Source of the DNA: Phocaeicola_A sp045647865
Lineage (GTDB): Bacteria > Bacteroidota > Bacteroidia > Bacteroidales > Bacteroidaceae
NCBI GenBank assembly: GCA_045647865.1
Contig: JAZRMW010000034.1
Span: forward strand, 1 to 64,000
Reading direction: 5' to 3'
Length of the DNA: 64,000 nucleotides
The position numbers and the translations under genes are program-made. Positions 1 to 7,415 of the stretch are shown piece by piece. The notes under the pieces were generated by a model, which had not been told where the DNA came from, made no database searches, and worked only from the letters and a program-made list of their open reading frames with translations. The number at the start of each line of letters is the position of its first letter. The first letter of the stretch is position 1.

Positions 1-587
1 GCAATAGCATAGATATTTTTCATGACACTTGAGTATTCAAGGCCAATAACATCATTGCTTGGACTCACGTGAACGAACTTGGTGGTTAACAGCTCGCTCC
101 ATAATTTAGCTTGTTCTATATTAGTACATCCTATGGTGAGATAACTCAGACGTTCTAGTGCTATTTCTTCTGCATGACATGGACCTGCAATTACACCGAT
201 ATTCTCTTCTGGGACATTGAAATGTTGATGAATATAATCAGTGACGAGCATATTCTCGTCAGGAATCATGCCCTTGACGGCAGAGATGATTTTCTTGCTT
301 GATATATCAATGTTGATGGCATCTAATGATTGCCTGATGTATGGAGAGGGAATAGCTATCACTGCGGTATTTGACAAATCGAGCACCTCATTGATATCCG
401 TTGAGAAATAGATTTTACTCGTGTCGAAATACGCCCATTCTAGGTGATTGGGATTGCGGCGATTCTCTACAAATTCATCTATTGTGTCCTGTTTGCGGAT
501 ATACCAAATGATTTCATCCACATTATTGAGGATGATTTTTGCCAAAGCGGTAGCCCAACTGCCAGAACCTAGTATTGCTACTTTCAT
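1..587 (-). CDS. gpsA: NAD(P)-dependent glycerol-3-phosphate dehydrogenase, partial (3' end outside window)
   Basis: Reduces dihydroxyacetone phosphate to sn-glycerol-3-phosphate for phospholipid synthesis in the cytoplasm. The frame is open from an ATG at 587 to the left edge (195 full codons of a family that is usually about 330). The N-terminus MKVAILGSGSWATALA is the Rossmann dinucleotide-binding loop. Further on are the conserved AIPSPYIRQSL, SAVKGM and IAGPCHAEEIA blocks. The last codons visible read SSVMKNIYAI, which contains the family's catalytic lysine. It starts 46 bp after the lysS stop on the same strand, so it is probably cotranscribed with lysS. Only the C-terminal substrate-binding domain is missing, because of the window edge. 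Confidence 0.95.
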   Translation of the reverse strand, partial: MKVAILGSGSWATALAKIILNNVDEIIWYIRKQDTIDEFVENRRNPNHLEWAYFDTSKIYFSTDINEVLDLSNTAVIAIPSPYIRQSLDAINIDISSKKIISAVKGMIPDENMLVTDYIHQHFNVPEENIGVIAGPCHAEEIALERLSYLTIGCTNIEQAKLWSELLTTKFVHVSPSNDVIGLEYSSVMKNIYAI

Positions 588-633
588 AAAAATAGTAATG
601 TGTTGATTGAACCTAAAGGTCTTATTATTGAAA

Positions 634-2142
634 TCATTTCTCTGGTTTCATCGTTGGGAACAGCAGCACCTCTTGGATTGATGGTTGTCCAGTCATCAAG
701 ATCGCCAAACGGTCGATACCGATACCGATACCCGATGTAGGAGGCATACCGTATTGCAATGCACGCAAGAAGTCTTGGTCGATAATCATCGCCTCATCGT
801 CTCCCTTGTCGGCCAGACGCATCTGTTCCTTGAAACGTTCTTCCTGATCAATGGGGTCGTTCAACTCGCTATAGGCATTGGCAAGCTCCTTACCATTTAC
901 CATCAACTCGAAACGTTCGGTCAATCCGGGTTTGCTGCGGTGCATCTTGGTCAACGGAGACATCTCTACGGGATAGTCAGTGATGAAAGTCGGCTGGATG
1001 AAAGTACCTTCGCAGAACTCTCCGAAGATTTCATCAATCAGTTTGCCCTTACCCATGGTGTCATCAATCTCCATATTCAGCGCCTTGCAGATTTCGCGGA
1101 TTTCCTCTTCGCTCTTGCCGTTGAGGTCGTATCCGGTCTTTTCCTTGATGGCATCCAGGATAGGCAAGCGGCGGTAGGGAGCCTTGAAACTGATGGTCTT
1201 TCCGTCGATGACCGTTTCGGGACAACCGTTCACTGCGATACAGATACGCTCAAGCATCTTTTCGGTGAAGTCCATCATCCAGTTGTAGTCCTTGTACTGG
1301 ACGTACAGCTCCATACAGGTAAATTCGGGATTATGGGTTTTGTCCATACCCTCGTTGCGGAAGTTCTTACCGATTTCATACACACCTTCGAAACCACCTA
1401 CGATAAGACGTTTCAGATACAACTCTGTAGCGATACGCATGTAGAGGTCGATATCCAATGAATTGTGGTGAGTAATGAAAGGACGTGCGCTGGCTCCTCC
1501 GGCAATGGATTGCAGGATAGGTGTTTCTACTTCGGTATATCCGGCTTCGTCCATCACGGCACGCATGGTCTTCACGATGGTCGAACGCTTCAAGAAGGTC
1601 TCCTTGATGCCGTCGTTCACGATGAGGTCCACATATCGTTGACGGTATCTGAGTTCAGGGTCTTCAAACTTGTCGTAGGCCACACCATCCTTGTACTTCA
1701 CGATAGGCAGCGGCTTCAAGCTCTTGGCCAATACGGTCAGTTTGTGGGCATGTACGCTGATTTCACCTGTCTGTGTACGGAACACCGTACCTTCGATACC
1801 GATGAAGTCGCCCAAGTCCAACAGGCGTTTGAATACCACGTTATACATATCCTTGTTCTCCTCGGGACAGATATCATCGCGGGTGATGTACACCTGGATA
1901 CGGCCTTTGGAGTCTTGCAATTCAACGAACGATGCCTTTCCCATCACACGGCGGCTCATGATACGTCCGGCGATAGATACCTGACGCGGCTCGTCCTCAT
2001 CCTTGAACTCTTCGCGGATATCGGTGGAAAAGGCATTGGTTACATACTCAGCTGCGGGATAAGGGTCAATTCCCATGGCACGCAACTCTGCCAGACTCTG
2101 ACGTCTGACAATCTCTTGTTCACTCAACTCTAATATGTTCAT
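634..2142 (-). CDS. lysS: lysyl-tRNA synthetase, class II
   Basis: Charges tRNA-Lys with lysine. An N-terminal OB-fold (around residues 50-160, VSIAGRIMSRRVMGKASFVE) is followed by the class II catalytic core with motif 2 (RNEGMDKTHNPEFTCME) and motif 3 (GIGIGIDRLAILMTG). The open frame extends to an ATG at 2202, but a TACTTTTG -7 box lies at 2200-2207, so the transcript should begin near 2193. The ATG at 2142 (MNILELSEQEIVRRQ) also matches the usual family N-terminus, so I take it as the start, giving 502 residues, a normal length. It is the first gene of a likely lysS-gpsA operon. No missing catalytic residues were noticed. Confidence 0.96.
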   Translation of the reverse strand: MNILELSEQEIVRRQSLAELRAMGIDPYPAAEYVTNAFSTDIREEFKDEDEPRQVSIAGRIMSRRVMGKASFVELQDSKGRIQVYITRDDICPEENKDMYNVVFKRLLDLGDFIGIEGTVFRTQTGEISVHAHKLTVLAKSLKPLPIVKYKDGVAYDKFEDPELRYRQRYVDLIVNDGIKETFLKRSTIVKTMRAVMDEAGYTEVETPILQSIAGGASARPFITHHNSLDIDLYMRIATELYLKRLIVGGFEGVYEIGKNFRNEGMDKTHNPEFTCMELYVQYKDYNWMMDFTEKMLERICIAVNGCPETVIDGKTISFKAPYRRLPILDAIKEKTGYDLNGKSEEEIREICKALNMEIDDTMGKGKLIDEIFGEFCEGTFIQPTFITDYPVEMSPLTKMHRSKPGLTERFELMVNGKELANAYSELNDPIDQEERFKEQMRLADKGDDEAMIIDQDFLRALQYGMPPTSGIGIGIDRLAILMTGQPSIQEVLLFPTMKPEK

Positions 2143-2199
2143 ATTCTGATTTGGATGTATTTTCTTGTTCTTGTCGGGATATACTTCCCGAATTTGGTG

Positions 2200-2231
2200 C
2201 AAAAGTAAGAAAGTTTTCGTAAACTGCCCAA
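2200..2231 (-). promoter_or_regulatory. lysS promoter (Bacteroidota type)
   Basis: On the minus strand TACTTTTG (2200-2207) matches the TAnnTTTG -7 consensus, and a TTG lies about 20 nt upstream (2229-2231). The predicted transcript start near 2193 leaves a leader of about 50 nt before the ATG at 2142. Confidence 0.6.
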
Positions 2232-2271
2232 TTTTAAGGGGATAAAATACAGATAAGCCCCTATGCAGGAT

Positions 2272-2312
2272 AAAAAAAAGACGGACAGGTTCAAAACCCG
2301 TCCGTCTTTTTT
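2272..2312 (-). terminator. Rho-independent terminator after the barrel-protein remnant
   Basis: GACGGAC (2280-2286) pairs with GTCCGTC (2300-2306), with a further GG/CC pair, and is flanked by A8 and T6 tracts. It can therefore act on either strand. It sits directly after the stop of the minus-strand barrel remnant and upstream of the lysS promoter. Confidence 0.8.
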
Positions 2313-2313
2313 A

Positions 2314-2533
2314 TCAATTTACCAACCATTGTATCCCCACATGAAAATCCACAAAACCATTGAATCCGGTGCTGACACTCATGCCTGTCGGACCTACACC
2401 ACCTGTAAATTCACTGGTAGTCATTTGGAAAGCCATGTCACTGTAGAGGCTCCATCGGTTGTTTAACCTGTAGGTTGCTCCAAAGCCTGCTCCCACCATC
2501 GGTGACCCCGACTTTGTTGCCCGGTTGCTTACC
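2314..2533 (-). pseudogene. C-terminal remnant of an outer-membrane beta-barrel protein
   Basis: About 72 readable codons end in a stop at 2314. They include GAGFGATYRLNNRWSLYSDM and end FVDFHVGIQWLVN, the alternating aromatic pattern and C-terminal strand of a small porin-like or OmpA-type outer-membrane barrel. Reading upstream past the internal ATG at 2499, a plausible protein (SNRATKSGSP) continues to about 2533. There it runs directly into the AGGAGTG-type repeat, with no signal peptide or start. The gene is therefore a 3' stub; its former 5' part is absent. A complete terminator still follows it. The exact family is uncertain. Confidence 0.6.
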
Positions 2534-2823
2534 AGTCCTGCACTCCTACACTCCTAAAAACTCTCCTCCACTCCTTTTTAAAGCTACGAGTGGCCAGCTA
2601 CGAAGGAGGATATCTAATTAAGAGGAGATAAAGGGAGATAAATGGAGATATCGCTTCGCTCTTGGGGAGATAAAGGCCGATAGTGTTGGCTATGATGCAC
2701 TCCTAAGCGAAGCGTCACTCCTACACTCCTGCCCTCCTAATATCATCTGCCCTCCCGCCAGCAAAACTATTGTCTGAACTCCCGAACTCCTACACTCCTG
2801 CACTCCTAATATCATCTGCACTC
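2534..2823. repeat. AGGAGT(T/G)(C/T)AGGAGT dispersed repeat block
   Basis: This gene-free stretch is built of direct copies of ACTCCTGCACTCCT/ACACTCCT words, including a copy with the palindromic core TAAGCGAAGCGTCAC (2703-2717), plus a local GGAGATAAA repeat (2622-2672). The same words recur at 8006-8315 and 49497-49545. The block separates two truncated genes, so it may mark a deletion junction. Confidence 0.7.
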
Positions 2824-2978
2824 CTAAAAGATTCCACTACCTCCGCCAGCACATACGTCTTCCCAGTCCCCGTAGGCATCTGTACCATCACACTGCGGTG
2901 TTGGTTCCATTCCTGATGCACGCGGGCGACAATTTCCTGTTGGTAATCTCGCAGATGAATAAGAGTCTTATCAGCCAT
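2790..2978 (-). pseudogene. N-terminal remnant of a DEAD/DEAH-type helicase
   Basis: From the ATG at 2978 the frame reads MADKTLIHLRDYQQEIVARV and then VMVQMPTGTGKTYVLAEVVE. This is the Q-motif-like start and Walker A (GTGKT) of a superfamily 2 DNA/RNA helicase, which should be several hundred residues or more. After about 50 residues it passes into SFRSADDIRSAGV, which is just the translated AGGAGTG repeat, and stops at 2790. No helicase motifs II-VI remain, so it is a stub and very unlikely to be active. Confidence 0.7.
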
Positions 2979-3549
2979 GGATAAGAGAATACAAAAGATT
3001 ATAGCCTCCTTTGCCTTTCGCAAGGAGGTAACAATCAGAGAAAATTAAAACGATAGAGAATAGAATTTCGGTGATGTCATCGTCACATCACCGTATATAA
3101 TAGAGTTGTAATTTTAAGTTGAATCTTGATAGCTTTTCTACTCAATTACATTTAGATTTCATCAGATTTGAATGAATGGTTACGACTTTTTCCTCCCAAA
3201 TAAACAAATTATCAAGGGATTTTAAAGGTTTGCGTTCCAAATGACCTCCCTACAGAATCGTTAAAGTGAGTTAGAGAGTCAGAGTGTGAAGCATTAAGGG
3301 GTGACACCTTGACACGTTGGACACCTTTTTGTATAACTTTATAACACGCATGCGAAGACGATGAATTTATAAAATAGATAACGTATATGAATATATATAA
3401 TGTTTATAAATTTAGTATCAAGGTGACCAACGTGTCACTTTAGCAACCCAAACAATGTTTATTGGTCATTGCACACGAACAGTACGAATACTTATCCCGA
3501 ACCCGGTTCGTCAAGTTCCCGAACAGTGTTAACTCATCAAGTCATTAGA
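2979..3549. other. gene-free AT-rich stretch
   Basis: No credible coding frame on either strand. It holds a hairpin, CGGTGATG (3069-3076) with CATCACCG (3086-3093), and an 18-bp inverted repeat pair (3310-3327 and 3420-3437, listed separately). It lies between two sets of gene remnants and may be leftover intergenic or decayed DNA. Confidence 0.5.
3310..3437. repeat. 18-bp inverted repeat pair flanking a 92-bp AT-rich segment
   Basis: TGACACGTTGGACACCTT at 3310-3327 and its reverse complement, with one mismatch, at 3420-3437. The enclosed segment is very AT-rich. The pair could be an invertible segment, a large hairpin, or paired binding sites; nothing nearby encodes a recombinase. Confidence 0.55.
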
Positions 3550-3798
3550 TTACTCACCTTTTCTAAACCTCTCGCAAGCCTCGTAATAAGTATCCAAGCT
3601 TCCGATATCGAATCGTCCGCCACTCATAGGCCAGGTATGCATTTCGGTCTTCTCTACCATGTAGTGTGCCAGGTTACTCGGAGCATCTTTGCCACATCCG
3701 TTGGCTACGCTGTTGCGCACCAGGTCGAGGTCCTTCTTCAGGTAGATATAGAAGGGAGGAACTGCCCAATGACTCTTGGGTTCTTGCGGTCGCTCCAT
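3550..3798 (-). pseudogene. C-terminal remnant of a sugar-phosphate nucleotidyltransferase
   Basis: The frame reads KSHWAVPPFYIYLKKDLDLV and ends MSGGRFDIGSLDTYYEACER, the C-terminal part of a nucleotidyltransferase (NTP_transferase family) that activates sugars for capsule or other surface polysaccharide. Only about 75 of the usual 240-300 residues are present and the catalytic N-terminal GXGTR-type loop is missing. Its 5' end (around 3775-3785) is fused, in another reading frame, to the upxY remnant. This is what an internal deletion of a capsule operon between its first and a later gene would leave. Confidence 0.6.
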
Positions 3799-3986
3799 TG
3801 ATGAATCTCTTTCTGGGTAGGGACGTAATTCTCAATCTTGAGACCATCCAATTTCTTGCTGACTGCCTTCTCGCTCCGTACTTGTACAAGGGTGGCAACC
3901 CAATATTTAGGGTACGCTTCGCGGTCGTCAGTCCCATTGACTGACGCTACGGAATGCGAGATTTTTTCGTCGGCAGTAGTTTCCAT
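3738..3986 (-). pseudogene. N-terminal remnant of a UpxY-type (NusG-like) antiterminator
   Basis: Encodes METTADEKIS followed by YWVATLVQVRSEKAVSKKLD and YVPTQKEIHQWSDRK, the N-terminal NGN-like domain of UpxY proteins, which head Bacteroides capsular polysaccharide operons and let RNA polymerase read through the leader. The family is about 170-190 residues; here homology ends after roughly 68 residues at the deletion junction, and the frame stops after a few unrelated residues at 3738. The overlap with the nucleotidyltransferase remnant is in a different frame. Confidence 0.7.
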
Positions 3987-4036
3987 TTTGCCTTGATGGG
4001 TGTGCTTCTCCCCGCAGATGACGCGGATTTATCTGA

Positions 4037-4079
4037 TTATTATACCCGTTAGGTTATAATCTATCCGCGTCATCCGCGT
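4037..4079. repeat. short dispersed repeat (ATTATACCCG...ATCCGCG), copy 1
   Basis: ATTATACCCGTTAGGTTATA followed by paired ATCCGCG words. A near-identical copy lies at 5059-5099. Both are in non-coding gaps. Confidence 0.6.
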
Positions 4080-4093
4080 CTAAAAAATAAAAG

Positions 4094-4123
4094 AAAAGAG
4101 GACATGTCATAATGTCCTCTTTT
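4094..4123 (-). terminator. Rho-independent terminator of tRNA-Thr
   Basis: AAAAGAGGACAT (4094-4105) pairs with ATGTCCTCTTTT (4112-4123), a 12-bp stem with a 6-nt loop and T-rich ends, just downstream of the tRNA on the minus strand. Confidence 0.85.
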
Positions 4124-4129
4124 CTTTTG

Positions 4130-4203
4130 AGCCTCTTGTCGGATTCGAACCAACGACCCCGAGATTACAAATCACGTGCTCTGGCCAACTGAGCTAAAGA
4201 GGC
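4130..4203 (-). tRNA. tRNA-Thr (anticodon TGT)
   Basis: The minus strand folds as a cloverleaf: acceptor GCCTCTT pairs with AAGAGGC, the D arm is GCTCAGTTGGCCAGAGC, the anticodon loop TTTGTAA gives TGT, and the T arm contains GGTTCGAATCC. CCA is not encoded. It has its own consensus promoter (4317-4347) and terminator (4094-4123), so it is a single-gene unit. The capsule-locus scar lies directly beyond its terminator. Confidence 0.96.
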
Positions 4204-4316
4204 GGGTGGGCAAGCTGACTATATCGCGTCGCTACGACCTTCTACCTTTGCTGCGGTCAAGCCCTGGAGGGATTCGAAAGGAGCTGACCGTATAGGACTT
4301 ACCCGTTTTTGCGCTG

Positions 4317-4347
4317 CAAAGGTAGTGCTTTTTGTTTATCTGACAAA
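4317..4347 (-). promoter_or_regulatory. promoter of tRNA-Thr
   Basis: On the minus strand TTTG (4344-4347), 19 nt, then TACCTTTG (4317-4324), an exact match to the Bacteroidota TTTG-N19-TAnnTTTG consensus. Transcription would start near 4310, about 107 nt before the mature tRNA. Confidence 0.75.
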
Positions 4348-4462
4348 GAAAACTTCAGTTTTTTTTGCTCTTTTTCTGCTTGATTCTCTCTTTTTTTCGG
4401 TTTCCGGGAGGTAAATACGTATAAACTTGTGTCATTTGCGTGGTTATTTGCTTGAATTGTCG

Positions 4463-4470
4463 TACTTTTG
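4463..4470 (+). promoter_or_regulatory. -7 box for the DUF4199 gene
   Basis: TACTTTTG fits TAnnTTTG and lies 40 nt before the ATG at 4510. A TTTG is present 24 nt upstream, slightly farther than ideal. The rest of the 4204-4509 gap holds only this and the divergent tRNA promoter. Confidence 0.55.
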
Positions 4471-4509
4471 CAGGCATTATGTACCTATTTATAATATATA
4501 ATAATAGAG

Positions 4510-5046
4510 ATGGAAGCAAATACACCCAATAGCCGACTGATGAATGGTGCCATGATATATGGTACGTCGATGGGAATCTTCTGGATTCTCAAGTTCATGT
4601 TGATTCCTTTTATCTTCACTATGCCGTTTACCTCATTGCTGTTTCTCGGGTTGACGGTAGCAGTGCCATTCCTGGGCTATTTCTTTGTCCGCCAATACCG
4701 CAACCGTTATTGTGTGGGTGGCCGAATCGGATTCGTGCCGGCATGGATATTCTCGATCTTGATGTATGCCTTTGCCGCGCTGCTGGTGTCGGTGGCCCAT
4801 TATATCTTCTTCCGTTATGTGGATGGCGGCGCTATGGTGGCGAATTATATGGCCATATTGGAAGAGTTGCAACATACGGCTCCCGAGATGAAAGAGGTGG
4901 TGACGCAATACAAAGAGGCTACTGAATTGGTGGCGGCCATGGCTCCGATAGAGATGACGATACAGCTGCTGCTGAACAACCTGTTCTACGGAATGATATT
5001 GGCATTGCCTACAGCATTCATTGCGTCGTTGGGAAAGGGAAAGTGA
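4510..5046 (+). CDS. DUF4199 family membrane protein
   Basis: A 178-residue inner-membrane protein of unknown function. Four hydrophobic segments are visible, at roughly residues 16-34, 37-57, 75-98 and 150-172, with a charged loop (EELQHTAPEMKEVVTQYKEA) between the third and fourth. This is the typical DUF4199 topology of Bacteroidota. It is followed after 175 bp by a GT2 glycosyltransferase gene on the same strand, an arrangement I recall as common in this order; a link to lipid-linked sugar transfer is only inferred. It has its own promoter. Confidence 0.8.
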   Translation: MEANTPNSRLMNGAMIYGTSMGIFWILKFMLIPFIFTMPFTSLLFLGLTVAVPFLGYFFVRQYRNRYCVGGRIGFVPAWIFSILMYAFAALLVSVAHYIFFRYVDGGAMVANYMAILEELQHTAPEMKEVVTQYKEATELVAAMAPIEMTIQLLLNNLFYGMILALPTAFIASLGKGK

Positions 5047-5058
5047 GTTGGTGAGGCT

Positions 5059-5099
5059 TATTATACCCGATAGGTTATAATTTATCCGCGTTATCCGCG
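5059..5099. repeat. short dispersed repeat, copy 2
   Basis: TTATTATACCCGATAGGTTA followed by paired ATCCGCG words, matching 4037-4079 with few differences. The rest of the 5047-5221 gap holds a GCCCCTAC half-element and a short TTGAACCTTGAACT run. Confidence 0.6.
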
Positions 5100-5221
5100 A
5101 AGTTCCCTTGAGCAAAGCGAAAAATCCGCGTAGACACAAGATCTGCCCCTACGGTAGGCGACATACAATGTTGAACCTTGAACTAAAAAAGTAAATAACG
5201 AAACTTAAATAAACAATATAG

Positions 5222-6211
5222 ATGGACATTAAAGAGAATTCGATGGGTAAGGCCGCTCCGGTGGACATTTCGGTGGTGGTGCCTCTGTATAATGAAGATG
5301 AGTCGTTGCCCGAACTCTATGCTTGGATTGAGCGTGTGATGCAGGCTAACGGATTCAGTTTCGAAGTGATTTTTGTGAACGATGGAAGTACCGACCGCTC
5401 ATGGGAGGTGATTGAGGAACTGCAAGCCAAGTCGCCTCACGTGAAGGGTATCAAGTTCCGTCGCAACTATGGTAAGTCGCCTGCACTCTATTGTGGATTC
5501 GAACGGACTCAGGGACGTGTGGTGATTACCATGGATGCTGACCTGCAGGACAGTCCGGATGAAATCCCCGAACTCTACCGCATGATTACCGAAGAGGGGT
5601 ATGACCTTGTATCCGGATGGAAGCAGAAACGGTATGACCCGCTGTCGAAAACCATTCCGACCAAGCTGTTCAATGCCACTGCCCGCAAGGTGTCGGGCAT
5701 CCACAACCTGCATGACTTCAACTGCGGACTCAAGGCCTATCGCAGCGAGGTGGTGAAGAACATCGAGGTGTATGGTGAGATGCACCGCTACATCCCTTAT
5801 CTGGCCAAGAATGCCGGATTCAAACGCATCGGTGAGAAGGTGGTGCAGCATCAGGCCCGCAAGTATGGAGTGACGAAGTTCGGTCTCGACCGTTTCGTGA
5901 ACGGCTATCTGGACCTTCTTTCCCTCTGGTTCCTTTCCCGCTTTGGAGTAAAGCCCATGCATATCTTCGGACTCTTGGGTTCGCTCATGTTCATCTTGGG
6001 ATTCATCGCGGTTTGTGTCGTGGGTGTCAACAAACTGTATGCCTTGTCGATGGGCATTCCTGCTCCGTTGGTGACTGACTCTCCCTACTTCTACCTCTCA
6101 CTGGTAGGCATGATTCTGGGAACCCAATTGTTCCTGACCGGATTTGTGGCCGAACTGGTGACACGCAATTCGCCCGAGCGGAATAAATATCAGATAGAGA
6201 AAGAGCTATGA
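5222..6211 (+). CDS. GT2 glycosyltransferase, polyprenyl-phosphate (GtrB/DPM1) type
   Basis: Predicted to move a sugar from a nucleotide donor to a polyprenyl phosphate on the cytoplasmic face of the inner membrane. The GT-A fold starts with VVPLYNEDESLPELY, has NDGSTDRSWEVIEELQ, and a metal-binding MDADLQDSPDEIPELY around residues 104-119. Two C-terminal membrane helices (about residues 243-268 and 285-310) are typical of the GtrB subfamily, as is the total length of 329. The stop overlaps the next ATG by 4 bp (ATGA), so the two are translationally coupled. An in-frame ATG at 5243 is an alternative start. The acceptor and sugar cannot be read from sequence. Confidence 0.85.
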   Translation: MDIKENSMGKAAPVDISVVVPLYNEDESLPELYAWIERVMQANGFSFEVIFVNDGSTDRSWEVIEELQAKSPHVKGIKFRRNYGKSPALYCGFERTQGRVVITMDADLQDSPDEIPELYRMITEEGYDLVSGWKQKRYDPLSKTIPTKLFNATARKVSGIHNLHDFNCGLKAYRSEVVKNIEVYGEMHRYIPYLAKNAGFKRIGEKVVQHQARKYGVTKFGLDRFVNGYLDLLSLWFLSRFGVKPMHIFGLLGSLMFILGFIAVCVVGVNKLYALSMGIPAPLVTDSPYFYLSLVGMILGTQLFLTGFVAELVTRNSPERNKYQIEKEL

Positions 6212-6678
6212 AAGAATGGTTGAAAGGTCTCCTCTGGCTCTGTGGTCTGGTAGTCGGTTTGGCAGGGTGTGAGAGTAATGACTGTATGCTCTCCAGCGGT
6301 TCGTATTGCAATCTGGCGTTTGTGGACGGAGAGGGCAAGGGCGTGAAATTGCTGGATACACTGACCGTATCCACGACTGGTGATAACGTCATCATCAACC
6401 GCAAGTTGGGAGCAGAGGGGATGGACCTCCCGCTGTCCTATACAGCAACGGTGGATATATTCTATCTGAAATACAGTACCCATCTGGCTGATACCCTGTG
6501 GGTAGAGCATCTGAATCTTCCTTACTTCTCGTCCATGGAGTGTGGGACGGTGATGCATTACCGGCTGACGGGAATCCAATCGACAACCCACCTGATTGAT
6601 TCGGTGCGGATTGTGAATACTGAGATAACCAATAGTTTGAAAAAGAATGTGGAGATTTATTTTACTGTTAGTGATTAG
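6208..6678 (+). CDS. DUF6452 family lipoprotein
   Basis: A 156-residue protein with a lipoprotein signal (LWLCGLVVGLAGCESNDC, lipid Cys at about residue 21). The remainder is beta-rich with no catalytic motif visible. I recognise it as the Bacteroidales DUF6452 family, normally found directly before a DUF6048 gene, as here. It begins inside the GT2 stop codon and its 3' end overlaps the next gene by 32 bp, so the three are one operon. Function unknown; an envelope role alongside DUF6048 is inferred. Confidence 0.75.
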   Translation: MKEWLKGLLWLCGLVVGLAGCESNDCMLSSGSYCNLAFVDGEGKGVKLLDTLTVSTTGDNVIINRKLGAEGMDLPLSYTATVDIFYLKYSTHLADTLWVEHLNLPYFSSMECGTVMHYRLTGIQSTTHLIDSVRIVNTEITNSLKKNVEIYFTVSD

Positions 6679-7372
6679 TCTGTTGCTTCCGGCGGGGCAA
6701 TCCTTGGCGCAACAGAAATATCCCTCCCGGAAGAGTGCTGAGCCACAGCGGAGCAAGATTGCCGAATGGCTGGACCTGACAGATACCATTCCGACGTTTC
6801 AAGGAGTGAATCTGATGGTGGATGCCGTAGGACCGGGATGGTATGCTTTCGGAGGAGACTTCCTCAGTGGGGAAGTGGCTCTGGAGGTGAATCTGCTGAA
6901 CCGCATCTTCCCTATCGTAGAGGTGGGATATGGAACGACCGATGCAACCCATGAGGATACGGGACTGCATTATCGTACCGAGGCTCCCTATTTCCGTGTA
7001 GGAGCCAACTACAATGTCCAGTACAAAAAGAGACGTCCCGGATATATCTTTGCCGGTTTCCGTTTGGGATATACGGCATTCGACTATGAGGTGGAGGGCC
7101 CTCCGATGGCCGACCCTGTGTGGGGAGGTGAGATTCCTTTCCACTTTACCGGTATTGAGAGCAGCGCCTTTTGGGGAGAACTGCTGATAGGTGCACGTGC
7201 CCAAGTCTATAAGAACTTCCACATGGGGTGGAGCTTCCGCTACAAGATCCGTTTCAATGTGGAGGAGAGCCCTAATGCTTCGCCGTGGTATATCCCGGGA
7301 TTCGGAGCCAGTGACAACACCACTTTTGGGGTGACTTATGATTTGGTGTATCGGATACCATGGAGGAGATGA
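6647..7372 (+). CDS. DUF6048 family outer-membrane protein
   Basis: A 241-residue protein with a cleavable signal peptide (LLPAGQSLAQ, cut near residue 22). Alternating-strand segments such as FPIVEVGYGTTDATHEDTGL, YIFAGFRLGYTAFDYEVEG and FHMGWSFRYKIRFNVEE indicate a small beta-barrel. The terminal strand ends YDLVYRIPWRR. This matches the DUF6048 family, which accompanies DUF6452. The start overlaps the preceding gene by 32 bp; the ATG at 6647 gives a complete signal peptide. Function unknown. Confidence 0.75.
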   Translation: MWRFILLLVISLLLPAGQSLAQQKYPSRKSAEPQRSKIAEWLDLTDTIPTFQGVNLMVDAVGPGWYAFGGDFLSGEVALEVNLLNRIFPIVEVGYGTTDATHEDTGLHYRTEAPYFRVGANYNVQYKKRRPGYIFAGFRLGYTAFDYEVEGPPMADPVWGGEIPFHFTGIESSAFWGELLIGARAQVYKNFHMGWSFRYKIRFNVEESPNASPWYIPGFGASDNTTFGVTYDLVYRIPWRR

Positions 7373-7415
7373 ATGGGTTTCATGGGTTGATAAGATAAAG
7401 AAAAAGAAGAAGGAG

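Noticed and set aside
685..2133. Plus-strand frames of 258 and 222 residues antisense to lysS
   Set aside because: They lie wholly within lysS, which has all class II synthetase motifs; the antisense proteins show no recognisable features.
2143..2202. 20-residue N-terminal extension of LysS
   Set aside because: The upstream ATG overlaps the -7 box and would precede the transcript start; the family N-terminus begins at 2142.
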